Shown: one piece after another, positions 1 to 22,900 of the stretch | How positions within the stretch are numbered: position 1 is the first letter of the stretch | Layout: each line of letters starts with the position of its first letter | Assembly: GCA_001586965.3 (NCBI GenBank) | Contig: LUCW03001734.1 | Coordinates: 42,501-106,500, forward strand | From: Sphaeroforma sirkka | Taxonomy: Eukaryota; Opisthokonta; Ichthyosporea; Ichthyophonida | Length of the DNA: 64,000 bases | Reading direction: 5' to 3' | Notes under the pieces: model-generated | What the model saw: the letters and a program-made list of their open reading frames with translations, nothing else | The model's database searches: none | Told to the model about the DNA's origin: nothing | Position numbers and translations under genes: made by a program

Positions 1-48
<48 letters not shown>

Positions 49-168
49 CTATGTATCTATGTATGTACGTAAAAAATACATATATTTATTCACACACATA
101 TATATATATATGAATCTATGTATCTATGTATGTACGTAAATAAATACATATATTTATACACACACACA

Positions 169-215
<47 letters not shown>

Positions 216-431
216 ATATGTATGTGTATGTATACACCATTCCTGCCGTATACTTCTATGAGGTGTGTCAATTTACATATGCAGGCCTTATGTCCTCCCC
301 GTACACCCGGTCCAATAGTATGCAAATTTGCGTAAAGACCTATGTGCCGAGGTCAATTGTGCACATCCACATGTATGTCTCGTCCTCACTATAACTTTAT
401 GCCTTGGTGTATCTTCCATCCTTCGTTATAG
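1..431. other. 5' flank or 5' intron of MAD1, microsatellite-rich
   Basis: Positions 1-46 are a pure AT run, and 160-236 mixes (CA)n, (AT)n and (GT)n. From about 237 the sequence becomes complex. The first certain MAD1 exon starts at 432 and needs two bases from an upstream exon. One phase-compatible candidate starts with ATG at 290 and ends at 309 (MSSPYT plus two bases) before a weak GTCCAA donor. It is not proven, and the true first exon could lie left of the window. Confidence 0.4.
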
Positions 432-12363
<11,932 letters not shown>

Positions 12364-12399
12364 CGGCCCGAGCTAAGTATACAAACAACGATACAAGCG

Positions 12400-13145
12400 T
12401 AGTTCCATGCGCAGTAACCAGGAATCATCGACACTTGATGAACCATTCAGTATGAATGAACAGTTAATATTCCAGAAGCGCATATCACAAAGGTGTTTGT
12501 AGTGTATTTGCACCGACTCCGCGCACGAGCTGGACAGCATCCTAGGCACTAAGGGATGCATTCCATGTCTCACATCTATCTATAGCGAATTTAGACCGGT
12601 AGGTCTACCGACGGGTCTACCGGTGGATGCACTATGTCCCACTGCTCGGATGTCTGGGGCCAGCTATCTATATGATGATGAGCAGCAACCGTGAACCATC
12701 AACACTTGCGGGTTCATCCTGTATGGACGAACCAATCAAATTCCAGAAGCGCGTACCGCGAGTGTTTGTAATAAGAGTTTATGCGCCGAGTCCCGCACAC
12801 AGGCTGAACAGCACCCAAGGTATAAGTGATGTGTGCTGTGCCGCACATCTGTCAATAGCCCACTGCTCGGATCTCTGGAGCCAGGTATCTATACAGAAAC
12901 CATGAACTATCGGCATTTGCGCACCCATCCATCACGGACGAACAATGCAAATTCCAGTAGAGCGTACCGTCGGGGTGTTTGTAATAGTGAATTTGCACCG
13001 ACTTTCAGGTATAGGCTGAGCAACACCCTAGACACTGGATGATGTGTGCCGTGTCGCACCTCTGTATATAGCGAATATAGACTGGTGGGTTTACCAGTAG
13101 ATATACACTATTGCCCCTTGGAATGTCTGGAGCCAGGCATAGTGT
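12400..13145. repeat. Degenerate ~210-270 bp tandem repeat, three copies
   Basis: The marker ATTCCAGAAGCGC or a close variant occurs at 12469, 12740 and 12951. In each copy it follows a CCATC..CACTTG-type stretch, and it is followed by GTGTTTGTA and then CACCGACT/CGCCGAGT. Copies also share CCACTGCTCGGATGTCTGG and TCTACCGG..GGATGCACTA-like segments. Spacing is irregular, so the copies carry indels. Confidence 0.82.
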
Positions 13146-14682
13146 AATTCACCATCTTCGATTTACCGTCACAACGCGAATGACGATGACAGGGCAGAAG
13201 TATGTCATCTTGGGAATTATAATTGACATCAGGTTGACGGGATGGCGAGTACGAACAACGGTGCGCTATAGTAAGCATCCGGCTATGTGGCATACACATA
13301 TTAACGTTCAGTAGCGGTTATATTAAGCTAAGATACAATTCCAGCTCGATGCGCTGCAATTTTCAACCGTCAGTCGACTCCAGGCAGTCGCATTGTACAT
13401 GCTCGTTTGACGTCAAAGTATCGTGTCTAACTCTGACATTGGATAACATATGAGCGCCAACAGTTGCACCAATAGTTGACAGAATTGCATGACATTTACC
13501 TTTCTTTGATATAAAACCTGTGTGGTTATCGCCATCGTCTAACGATCGAATACGATTGCTGCACTTTCCCACTAACGATGTACAGTGCAACGTAAAAGTA
13601 TTCGCTTGTATACTATTTCCCAAGTCTGTGTCTGATTTCGTTTGCCATTCGACGCAACTTAATTACCTTTAAATTGCCTTAGAGAATGTTTATGTCCTCA
13701 TTCTTGCACATGTATATGAATGCCATCGAGCACCGATGTTGCATGGGACACCTTTGCCTGTCAGAGATAGCCATTCACAAATATGTCTTCCCGTGACTGA
13801 ACCTCTCCTGCGGCTCTGTGACCCGATCTGGCCTCCCGCTTGATGTTCTAGTACTAAGTGAGCAGTTCTGGCACACCGCCAGTGTGCGTCGCGCTTCTCT
13901 GTGTTTCAAGCTTCTAGTATGCACGGAAATTGCGTGTGGTTTCAAACTCTTTTGTGACTAATACTTCTTTGCGCATTCCGGGCTAAGACATTACACTTGC
14001 TAAGGTTTGACAGTACTGGAAACGTTGTTACTGCATCATGGTTGCGTGCGACACGTGAATCCAGAGAACCGCCTTCTAGTTCGACATAAAGACTTTTACA
14101 GCAGCTACCAGATCCCGGGCTTTGGGGGAGGGCAATGACCTAGACTACCTCAGCTTCCCTATGTATGTAGAAGAATACAAAATGTGCTACTAGCACAGGA
14201 TGGTTCTGCACTTCGAGTAAGTGTGAAAGGCTATGCTTGCCACTGCACACACTTTTACGTCACTGATCTCGTTGTGTAATCCCAGATCCTCCTTCTCAGA
14301 ATGATAAGGATTTAAAAGGGGACATAAAGGAGATCAATTCAAAAGGGAGGAGTTCAACAGTATGCTGCAGGGAGTGGAACAAAAATACACTTAATTTCCA
14401 CTTAGAAACAACGCAACATACTATAGTGTCGTTGGAACAACACCGTGCACGCTGGTAACAGGACGAGTATACTCGCACAACACTGACAGCGTGATAGAGG
14501 CTATATCTTACGAGCCCTTAAGATAGCCCTAGCTTACTGTCTATAGGTACTTCCTGTCAGACTGCCTGACTGCCTTTCTGCTTAATGACCTGATGCAAAG
14601 ACTAAAGCGATAGTTTAAAATTTCTTAGTAACGGCAAACTCACAAGCATATCATTGGTCAACTCATATTCTTCTTTCGCGTT

Positions 14683-14791
14683 AAAAAACCAACTGTATAG
14701 GGTAAATTTTAACTACAGTCATATAGTGAGCTACGAATGAAAAAACCAACTGTATAGGGTAAATTTTACCCATAGTCTCATAGTAAACTAA
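14683..14791. repeat. 57-bp direct duplication
   Basis: The 29-base core opening AAAAAACCAACTGTATAGGG starts at 14683 and again at 14740 and ends in AATTTTA. Each core is followed by a CATAGT/TATAGT-type tail. Intergenic; function unknown. Confidence 0.9.
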
Positions 14792-15235
14792 GGAAACAGA
14801 CAGAAATACCTACTTGAATCCTGAAATATATTCACAATTGAATGCACAAACTCTTCGCTTGTAGTCTGGCATTCTCATCTAACCTAAATGCAGTCGAAGT
14901 AAACAAATATGCTTAATATGGTGCCGTCAGTTATATATTTTCGGTACGATGTATGGCCCATCATTAAATGAAATCGGGATAATTCTCGCTCTCAATATCA
15001 TCAGCTCGAGAGAAATGATATTTCCATTGAAAGATCTACGCTTGTATCGCTCGCTTTATATAAGTTTATTCTGCATTTTCGGTAAATATAGTATCAATCC
15101 TGATCTGTTCTTGATTTCTGCTCATTGTGAATCGGGAGCCAGGACCTACCAAAGTGGAGGTAGCAAAACTTTTGCATTGCATTCACTGAAAATGAAGGAT
15201 TTCATTCACCTTTAATGATCGTTGTCTCTTTATAG

Positions 15236-15348
15236 AGGGATACCGGAATGTTCTGCTTGATTGGCGGAATTTTAAAGATTGCCTTGCAATGATGATCAAC
15301 CATTCCCCTGAAACATTAAAATGTGCGTCCTACCTTCACCTTGCATTG
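15236..15348 (+). other. Candidate exon of an unidentified gene or relic
   Basis: A CTCTTTATAG acceptor-like site is followed by an open stretch reading EGYRNVLLDWRNFKDC then LAMMINHSPETLKC. It ends at a GTATGT donor-like site at 15349. I do not recognise the peptide. It could be an exon of a small gene, a decayed element, or chance. Confidence 0.2.
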
Positions 15349-15668
15349 GTATGTTCACCTTGCATTGGCATGTAAATGATATGGTAGTTAGGAGGCTGCG
15401 AAGCAATTTGGAACATAGGATTTTGAAGGCGTTTTAGTAGATTCGCTAACAAGTGATGAATAGACAGCGAATAGGTTTGATCAAATTATTGATCAAATTA
15501 CAATGTCATGATTTTCCCTAACGTTTGTATCTACGGTGTATCAAATAGGTATATCAGAGCTAGCTTGCGATACTGCGAAGACTCTCCCTCAGTGACAATC
15601 CGTTATAAAAAGTATTTGTTGCTTTTCAGGACTACGCGTATGGTATTCCTCACTCGTTCTTTTAACTA

Positions 15669-15887
15669 ATGAGCTTGATCGACGAGATCACGAATACCCT
15701 GTATGGTAAGAAAGGGAAACTAGACATCACAGCCAAAAAGCGGGTGAAAAAAGAAAAAGATGGACAGAGGCGTAAAACACGATATATAGTCATCAAATAT
15801 AGGACGATGCCTTCCTGGAATTATTTTGTTATAAGATTACGTATACAACGAAATCGCGTTTGTTTGGCTGCTAGTAGTCTATGGTAG
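15669..15887 (+). other. Unassigned open frame, Lys/Arg-rich
   Basis: 72 codons beginning MSLIDEITNTLYGKKGKLD with a basic middle (KKRVKKEKDGQRRK). There is no recognised family, and the surrounding DNA is AT-rich. It may be part of a spliced gene or a relic; it could also be chance. Confidence 0.15.
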
Positions 15888-16533
15888 TTTGAAATCTTAA
15901 AGATTAATCTGGGTTGTACATTTGGGTAGCTATAGATAGTATATGTTTCTACTACAGTATTCGAGCTCGAAACACTCAATTTGCTATTCTCTTTCCATAC
16001 GTTTGGCTTCAAATAGTGTTTGGTTGTGAATCTAAATTTGTACTATACAAAGAATTACATCAAAAGCGAATCTGATATATTTTCGAGAATTATGTTTCAC
16101 AAACCAACTTGTCAATATATCGGGATATGACAACCGAAAGTTTAAGTGTATTATGATCTTTGCAAAAAATATAGTGGAGCAATATCGATTGTTCAAATTT
16201 ATACTGCATTTGATACTATTACTTTTCTTCATTTTTGCAACCCGATTGTCGAAAATCTTTCTTCAGAAACGGTACGAACAAACATTTGATCGCACAATCG
16301 GGTATCATAACACATCCCTCATACTGCACGTTTGTACGTATAATAGTATTGAGCGATCATAATTTCTACATAGACTGAAGTTTTGTATATCAGACTGCAA
16401 TGACCACAACTAGTACTACAGAAATACTTGCGTACGCGGGTCGCAAATCATACTACTGGCAGTGTGATAGGTACTGCAAATACTTTATCACTGGAATCTG
16501 CTACTAACATGGGGGGGAAAAATCCTTTCTCAA

Positions 16534-16953
16534 ATGCTTAGTTCATGTGCATTATGCAAAATCTGGCCGAAAATTTCTAATTTGAATACAATATCTGATG
16601 ACACTCGTCGTTTCTCTTCTAGATCGACTGACAATGATAGTTTTGGATACAGTCGTCGCGACGACGTACCTTTATCTCAAAGCCCACCATTCTTGGATGC
16701 TAGAATGATCGAGATGTTGATGGAGCAGGCTCGTTTGCCCGACTATCTCGCAAGTAGCGCAACCGTGCTGACTATTTATGGATATAACATTGTGATAGAC
16801 GACCCTGAGCTTGTCTCTACCAATTTCACATATAACCTGGACTGCATTAATCTAATCCGAGCAACACATTACAGCCGTAAGATATTTGCGAGAAAGTACT
16901 TTTTCTGCGGTTTAATAAAGGTGTCGGCATCCAGCGAAAATAATAAAATATAA
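16534..16953 (+). other. Unassigned open frame with an exon-like core
   Basis: 139 open codons. The part after a strong acceptor-like site (TTTCTCTTCTAG ending at 16622) reads like real protein: SFGYSRRDDVPLSQSPPF, then DARMIEMLMEQARLPDYL, then GYNIVIDDPELV. No family is recognised and no convincing donor or partner exon was found. It is the best hint of a gene between MAD1 and LIS1. Confidence 0.25.
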
Positions 16954-17884
16954 GGCATTCAAAGCTACAAGTGCCATGCGAGAGACATTTATCAGATTAT
17001 TCTTCGTTCGGCAATTTCTCTTATGCATGCAGTACTCGCACCTATAGAAACATTGCTAGCAGTCTGTACTCCTACGTTATCGTTAGCAGTAAGTATTGTA
17101 GCATAGATTTAAATACGCGTGCGTGCGCTTTGCAGTACTGCTGGAATCTTCACCGCACTTGGATAAACATTTAAATGTCTTACAGTGCAGAGCTTTTTAG
17201 TTCGATGCTTGGCTTGCAATTGCCTGTTCGTTACCATATCTCTTGGTTGATATCGGTAGATGCCGAAGTTATATTCTTAACCCCTCATACAGAGTATCTT
17301 CGTGAGCTCTATCGTTATATTACCTTTTGGATTTGACAGTCAATTCGGGATATCATAGTCCCAATAAAGCTGGTGCTGGCGCTCAGAAGTTGAAATGAAA
17401 TTGAAAAGGGTTGTAATAAAAAAAACGAAGGATAGTAGATTGTGTCAATTCTTCGGTGAAAGATCCGTACATTTATTTTATAGTAATAAAGCTATGATCA
17501 AGAACAATACGTAGCAGCAAACAAACAAAATCAATAATACTACATGAAGTCCTTGGCAGAATTAAGTACCTTAATTCTTGCAATTCGGATTGAACAATTG
17601 AAGAAAACAGTTGAATTTGAACCAATATTGCATATATGCCCACTGAATCAGAAAGCTAAATGTTCAACTAGCGGGGCATACCGGTATTTTAGAGACTATT
17701 GCTTTCATATCGCTTAACATAGTTTGAATTAACGTTACTTGCCGTAAGTACGCTACCAGCTGTGAATCTCGGGAGGCTGAGCTATGTCAATAGTACTTAC
17801 TCTGACATTCCCTTTACACAAAAGCACACCCATTCTACCTATTTTCACATGCGAGGATGAATCGACAGAAAGATAAAATAAACT

Positions 17885-18103
17885 ACCTGAGTCATATACT
17901 ATGAAAATAAACTGGCATATCTGCGCAACATATTTGGCAATATCTGGAAGCAGCAGCAGGGCAGGCTTTATTGTTTACCCTTTGTTTAGGGGGTTCAGAA
18001 AGATAGACGAAATGAGGAAAATCCTCATACCTGGGTCGTATTTTATGAAAACAATCTGGTCTATCTGCGCAACATATTCGGCAGCATCCGGAGGCAGCAG
18101 TCA
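17885..18103. repeat. 144-bp tandem duplication
   Basis: The block ACCTGAGTCATATACTATGA.. at 17885 recurs as ACCTGGGTCGTATTTTATGA.. at 18029. Both copies carry ATCTGCGCAACATAT followed by a GGCA(A/G)(T/C)ATC(T/C)GGA(A/G)GCAGCAG stretch. Copies differ at many positions, so the event is not recent. Confidence 0.88.
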
Positions 18104-18495
18104 GCACGGTGTTTTTTTTTTGGACGTTTGTTAAAGCGAACTTCCAAAAAATGTTCTACTTTGTTTTCAAACTGATGTATTAAAATCGCAATTAATTCAG
18201 CTAATATCTGAATTTTGACGAGTCTGTATTGAACTTGTTCTCCAATCTTCATTGGCTATAAAATCATCAATTCAAAAATTTATTTTCTTCAATTATTAAT
18301 TACTGGCCACCAGATTAGCGAAAGTACACGAAGGCCTACGCAGGTTCCTTGTAGACAAAACAACCCAGATAGAAATCAAATTCAGCAAGTATTTACAAGA
18401 ATCATTTTCAAAACTTTGGGATTGCCTGGGGAGAAAGAACTTGTCAGAACCGGAAAAAATAAAGACTATAGTGGATACGTAAAGAGTTGATCGCT

Positions 18496-18571
18496 TTTAG
18501 GAAAAGGAAAACCCTTTTCCACGTGTTTTTCCCACCTACTTTTCCACGTGTTTGTCCCTCTTATCAAGGGA
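18496..18571. repeat. Short inverted repeat with direct repeat of CTTTTCCACGTGTTT
   Basis: GGAAAAGG and CCTTTTCC flank a short AAAAC-type loop near 18498-18520. CTTTTCCACGTGTTT then occurs twice, followed by GGGAAAAAA, which pairs with the TTTTTCCC inside it. This may be the terminus of a DNA element or a simple hairpin; no transposase was recognised nearby. Confidence 0.45.
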
Positions 18572-19576
18572 AAAAATAATATGAATCGGTATTTCCTCCT
18601 TTGAAGTATGGAGAAGCAATGGAGCACTTTTTATTCCACCACCTGAAGAAAGTGGCAGTGAAGGAGATGTAGGCTGCGATTACGCAGAGCATAACTTAAA
18701 AGAATGTTTTTTTAATGAAAGTCATAACCGGCGTCACTTTAGTAAATATGTCATGATGAGATATTCTGAGTTCGTGTTTGCGTTTCTAGAATAGAAGCCT
18801 CAACATTCGCTTTCACCTTTTTGATTGGGCCAGAGTTTCAGATTGGGCCAGAAGCCTGTGGATCACATAGTCACATTGACATAGCACACTTAGGACTGGG
18901 ACATACAATAGTAAACTGTTAGCCTTTTCGCAACCTTGGTGGGACTACACTAAACGCGTTCAATATAAACAAAAGAAAAACCACTAATCATTAATATCAT
19001 ATGCGCTTTCACTAACGGCTGCGCTTACGAGTGCGTTACGCGATCTTATAGACTCACGAAAAATCATGAATCATGAATAATCTCTGCCCTTTCATTAACG
19101 GCTACGATTGACTGTATTAAAATACCTTCTCTGTAGATCACATCTCAAGGATTGGTTCCTCGATTATGTATTAGCAAGTTGTTCAAACATCATTTACTAC
19201 TCGATATTATATATAGTATCGAGCGTGTTGAATATTCGGCAGTCAGTCTCTAAGTGTCGCATCAACTATCACCACTGGTTCACGTCATATTAAACTGGTT
19301 CTTGTCATAATTATTGTATCGCAAAGGGTAGTACACGTTATTGTTATATCTCATCGTACACTCCTGTACAGTGTATCTCCTCATCCTCTTGTCGCTTTTT
19401 ATCTCGTCGATACTTACGCGTGCCGAATTTCCGCGCTTCACAATTGCTGCATGAACTTTTCTGTAGATTTAATATCGCTAGCCCTCATAGTGTGGGTCAG
19501 TTGTGGTTTCTCGTCTGATGCTAGATCGGCATCTGTCTCTACATTCGTGACCAAGGGATTTTTTCCGCTGTATTTA

Positions 19577-19772
19577 ACACACAGACACACACACACAGAC
19601 ACAGACACACAGACACACATATATATATATATATACGCACACACATACAGACACAGACACAGACACAGACACAGACACAGACACAGACACAGACACAGAC
19701 ACAGACACAGACACAGACACAGACACAGACACAGACACACACACACACACACACACACACGCATATATATAG

Positions 19773-19803
<31 letters not shown>

Positions 19804-19807
19804 CATT
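19577..19807. repeat. CA / CAGACA / AT compound microsatellite downstream of LIS1
   Basis: (CA)n is followed by an unusually regular hexanucleotide tract (CAGACA)n at about 19644-19737, then (CA)n and AT. Its open frames (Arg-His-Arg-His, Val-Ser-Val-Ser) are repeat artefacts. Confidence 0.97.
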
Positions 19808-19929
19808 TACATATGTACATATACATATTTTCACGATAACACCACATATACATATATATATGCCGAATTGAAATTTAACGCTCCCGCTCGCAAATGAAAA
19901 GACGAGCAAACGCTTCATTGTCATCTTAT

Positions 19930-19935
19930 TTTATT
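19930..19935 (-). terminator. Candidate polyadenylation signal of LIS1
   Basis: AATAAA on the minus strand, about 55 bases downstream of the LIS1 stop codon (complement of 19991-19993). Confidence 0.5.
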
Positions 19936-19990
19936 AATCCTTCGGGGCTCGATCCAAGTCATACTCGCACGCTCGCTCGTTCGGCGCCCC

Positions 19991-22900
19991 TCATCGGCCC
20001 TCCCATACTTTGATACATTCATCAACACTGCCAGTGATCACCACTGGATTTGTGTGGTGTATGTCTAGAGTGCTGCAGAAGTGTTCGTGTGCGTTGAGTG
20101 TCTTTGCCAATCGGCCCGCTGCAAGGTCCCATATCCGCACGGTCTAGGTGGAGGAGTCAGACGATCGAGGCGAGAGTTGAGTATGAAACAAGGCAAAAAA
20201 AAGCCCGCACGTACATTGATTAGATAGGAATCGGCGAAGATTTGTGAGAATGAAGGACGCACGGTCTCACAAACACCAATGGTGGTATTTACAACTCTGT
20301 TAATACTCAGAAAGTGCAGATATAGGAGCTATATATATATATATATATATATATATGCAGGTATACATATGCGTACGCAAGTGCTGTTGAGAGCACGTAC
20401 GTGGGAAGGGCGATGGCAAATACTTCTCAAAGCGCAAACTTGAATTGCCGACCATACAAAATGGTCACGGAGCAGATATACTTTTAGTAGAAACACCTAA
20501 ACATTCCAAAAATACTTGTTTCTGTACCTTAGTGAAATCCCATCGCAGATGAATTGCGCAACCAAACAATCACACGGCATAAATGAATGTCAGCTCGTTA
20601 TACTTGCAAATAATTCTGCTACACTAAAATAGAGCTATTCTATACGTTCGCACTGGCACAAGTACACAAGCGATCGCACCTTGTCATCCCCACATGAAAG
20701 CAGCAGCCTTCCATTCGGATGAAATGCTACTTCCCTCACCCAGTTGTCGTGCCCCACCTGGATGCGAGATGAATATGATGAGCAAGATAGGATTAGAACA
20801 CTATATTGAGCATTTCGAAAATCATCAAATGTGTTCGTTAATTGAACAAATTTTCCGGACTGAATCCCATCTAACAATCCAGCAGCATAAAACGACCGAC
20901 AATGTGCATCTCAAACAAGACTTGTTCCAAGGTACAGGGAAAATGTAAGTGGAAGGTGTTAATCCATCAATATAAAACCTATTGCTAACTGATGGATCAT
21001 AAATCACATCTCAAGTTCACACTCGCAACACGCTAACATCGCAATCAATCCATTGCTAGGCAATGTAACCGAGTACGCAGTTCTTAACTAGAGGCAGGCG
21101 CAACAAATATATAGTTTGCAACAGCGTACTTTTGACCTCTCCCAACTGTTCAAAGGTGTTCCAATGAAATGCTCACATGGCGACATATAATAGCAGGTCA
21201 GTCTCGCATTGGATGCGCCGACTGTGGCGCCAGCAGTGAGATAAGTGGTTATACGAGTACTGCAAGTCCGAAGGCGGAAGTTGGGCTTTCACACAACAAA
21301 ATTCCAGACACACACATCTACACCAATAAATACGAGCACCCAACTATCAGCCTATCGATACGCATTTCTACTTCACTATACACACCTCGTCATAACAAAA
21401 ATCAGTACCCAAACGCACATACCAGCGTGGCAACACAATTGCCGTTGTTTGCGTCCCATATTTTAATAGCCTTATCTCGTGATCCCGTGGCCACAAACCG
21501 GCTAACAAGCCCATTCCTATTTTTGGCTGGCGCCTTTGTACTCGCGTCTCCTTCTTTGGGACCGCCTCTCATCAACTCCTCAATAGCCGCACACGCTTTC
21601 TCGTTGGCAAAGGCTACGCATTCGACCACATGCGAGTGTCCTCGTAATTCTAGCTTGGTCTCGCCTGAACTAAGATTCCATACACGGACCGTCTGTAAGG
21701 GTGTGTGTGCACAAGCGCGAATGACACTAGTCAGTGTACATATGACTGCAGACTGTGGGGGTGCTATTGGTACAGCCATGTGGGCGAATAAGCATGTTAG
21801 GCGTCCCTTAGACATGTAAGGCCATACCAAACGTTTTCAGGTTAGGCGTCCCTTAGACATGTAACGCCATACCAAACGCTTTCATTTGATGTTAGGCGTC
21901 CCTTAGACATGTAAGCCCATGCCAAACGCTTTCACTTGCACCGCGTTGTATCTCGGACTGCATGCTTCAAATGGTCTCTCAGATCTTTGAAATAGAACAA
22001 CCGTCGTGTGATATAGCATGTCCAACAAGAATGTAGACAAAAGCATTCTCAAGGTCAAATAGGTTGTGTGGGATGGCAGACGGAATCAGACACAGACTTG
22101 GAAATTGGGGTTTAGACATATCTATGTACACAAAACACAGCAATTCGTTTGCGAAGAAGTGGACTGAGAGTGCAGCAGCCGCACCTGATCGTTAGACGCC
22201 GTCGCAAACATCGCGCTATCCACGGTGATGGCCACAGACCTCACCCAATCGGAATGGCCCTGAAAAGTCTTCACACAGTATCTGATCAGAGAACGGAGGA
22301 ACCAGGGGTGTCCATCAGAAACTGAACACAAGAAAAATGTGCAGAAAGGTTCGTTCTGTGGAGTGGTTTTGTCGTGTGTCGCACACGTCCTGTGGGCTGC
22401 AGTGTGGTTTTGGCCCAACTGTACACCCATATCGCTTATATAGGGATAGAGTAGAAGCGAGTCTCTGATAGAAATCTAAGAAGCAACGAAGCCACCCCCC
22501 TAAGACTACGTTGGTCGCTTGGATCCTGATACATATACAGAACTAGCTATTGAAAGGCAGCCGCAGACTAAGGTTTAACTGTACACGTAGATTATTATTC
22601 ACCACACACCATGCACGGCAGTAGGACCTCTGCATGCAGACTACAACCCACATGACTGTCCATAGATAGGAATATATAGAAATACTCGCACTGCAGATGC
22701 AAACACATACTTAGACAGCGGCGAACACCAGAAACCATAGGCGAAAGTACACACCCGTGATAATACACGCAATTGCCGTCACATGCACTTATATCGAACC
22801 ATACGTGCACATTATGTCCACACGCTCACATCTAAAGCATCTGATTGAAAAAGATGTCTATCTGCCACGGTTTCGGTATGCCACAATCACAAGGTAACAG

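Larger units (their letters stand above)
12364..19990. other. 7.6-kb region between convergent MAD1 and LIS1
   Basis: No gene could be identified with confidence. 12400-13145 is a degenerate three-copy repeat. I see nothing in 13146-14640. From about 14640 to 19400 the DNA is AT-rich and contains short duplications, an inverted repeat and several exon-like open stretches, listed separately. 19441-19860 is microsatellite. There is no rRNA, tRNA or CRISPR signature. Confidence 0.7.

Noticed and set aside
13363-13623. Minus-strand open frame with a faint aspartic-protease-like stretch
   Set aside because: The resemblance is too weak, there are no neighbouring element parts or terminal repeats, and it may be chance.
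21169-21819. Plus-strand open frame of 216 codons across LIS1 exon 9
   Set aside because: Antisense to WD40 coding sequence, which is certain on the minus strand.
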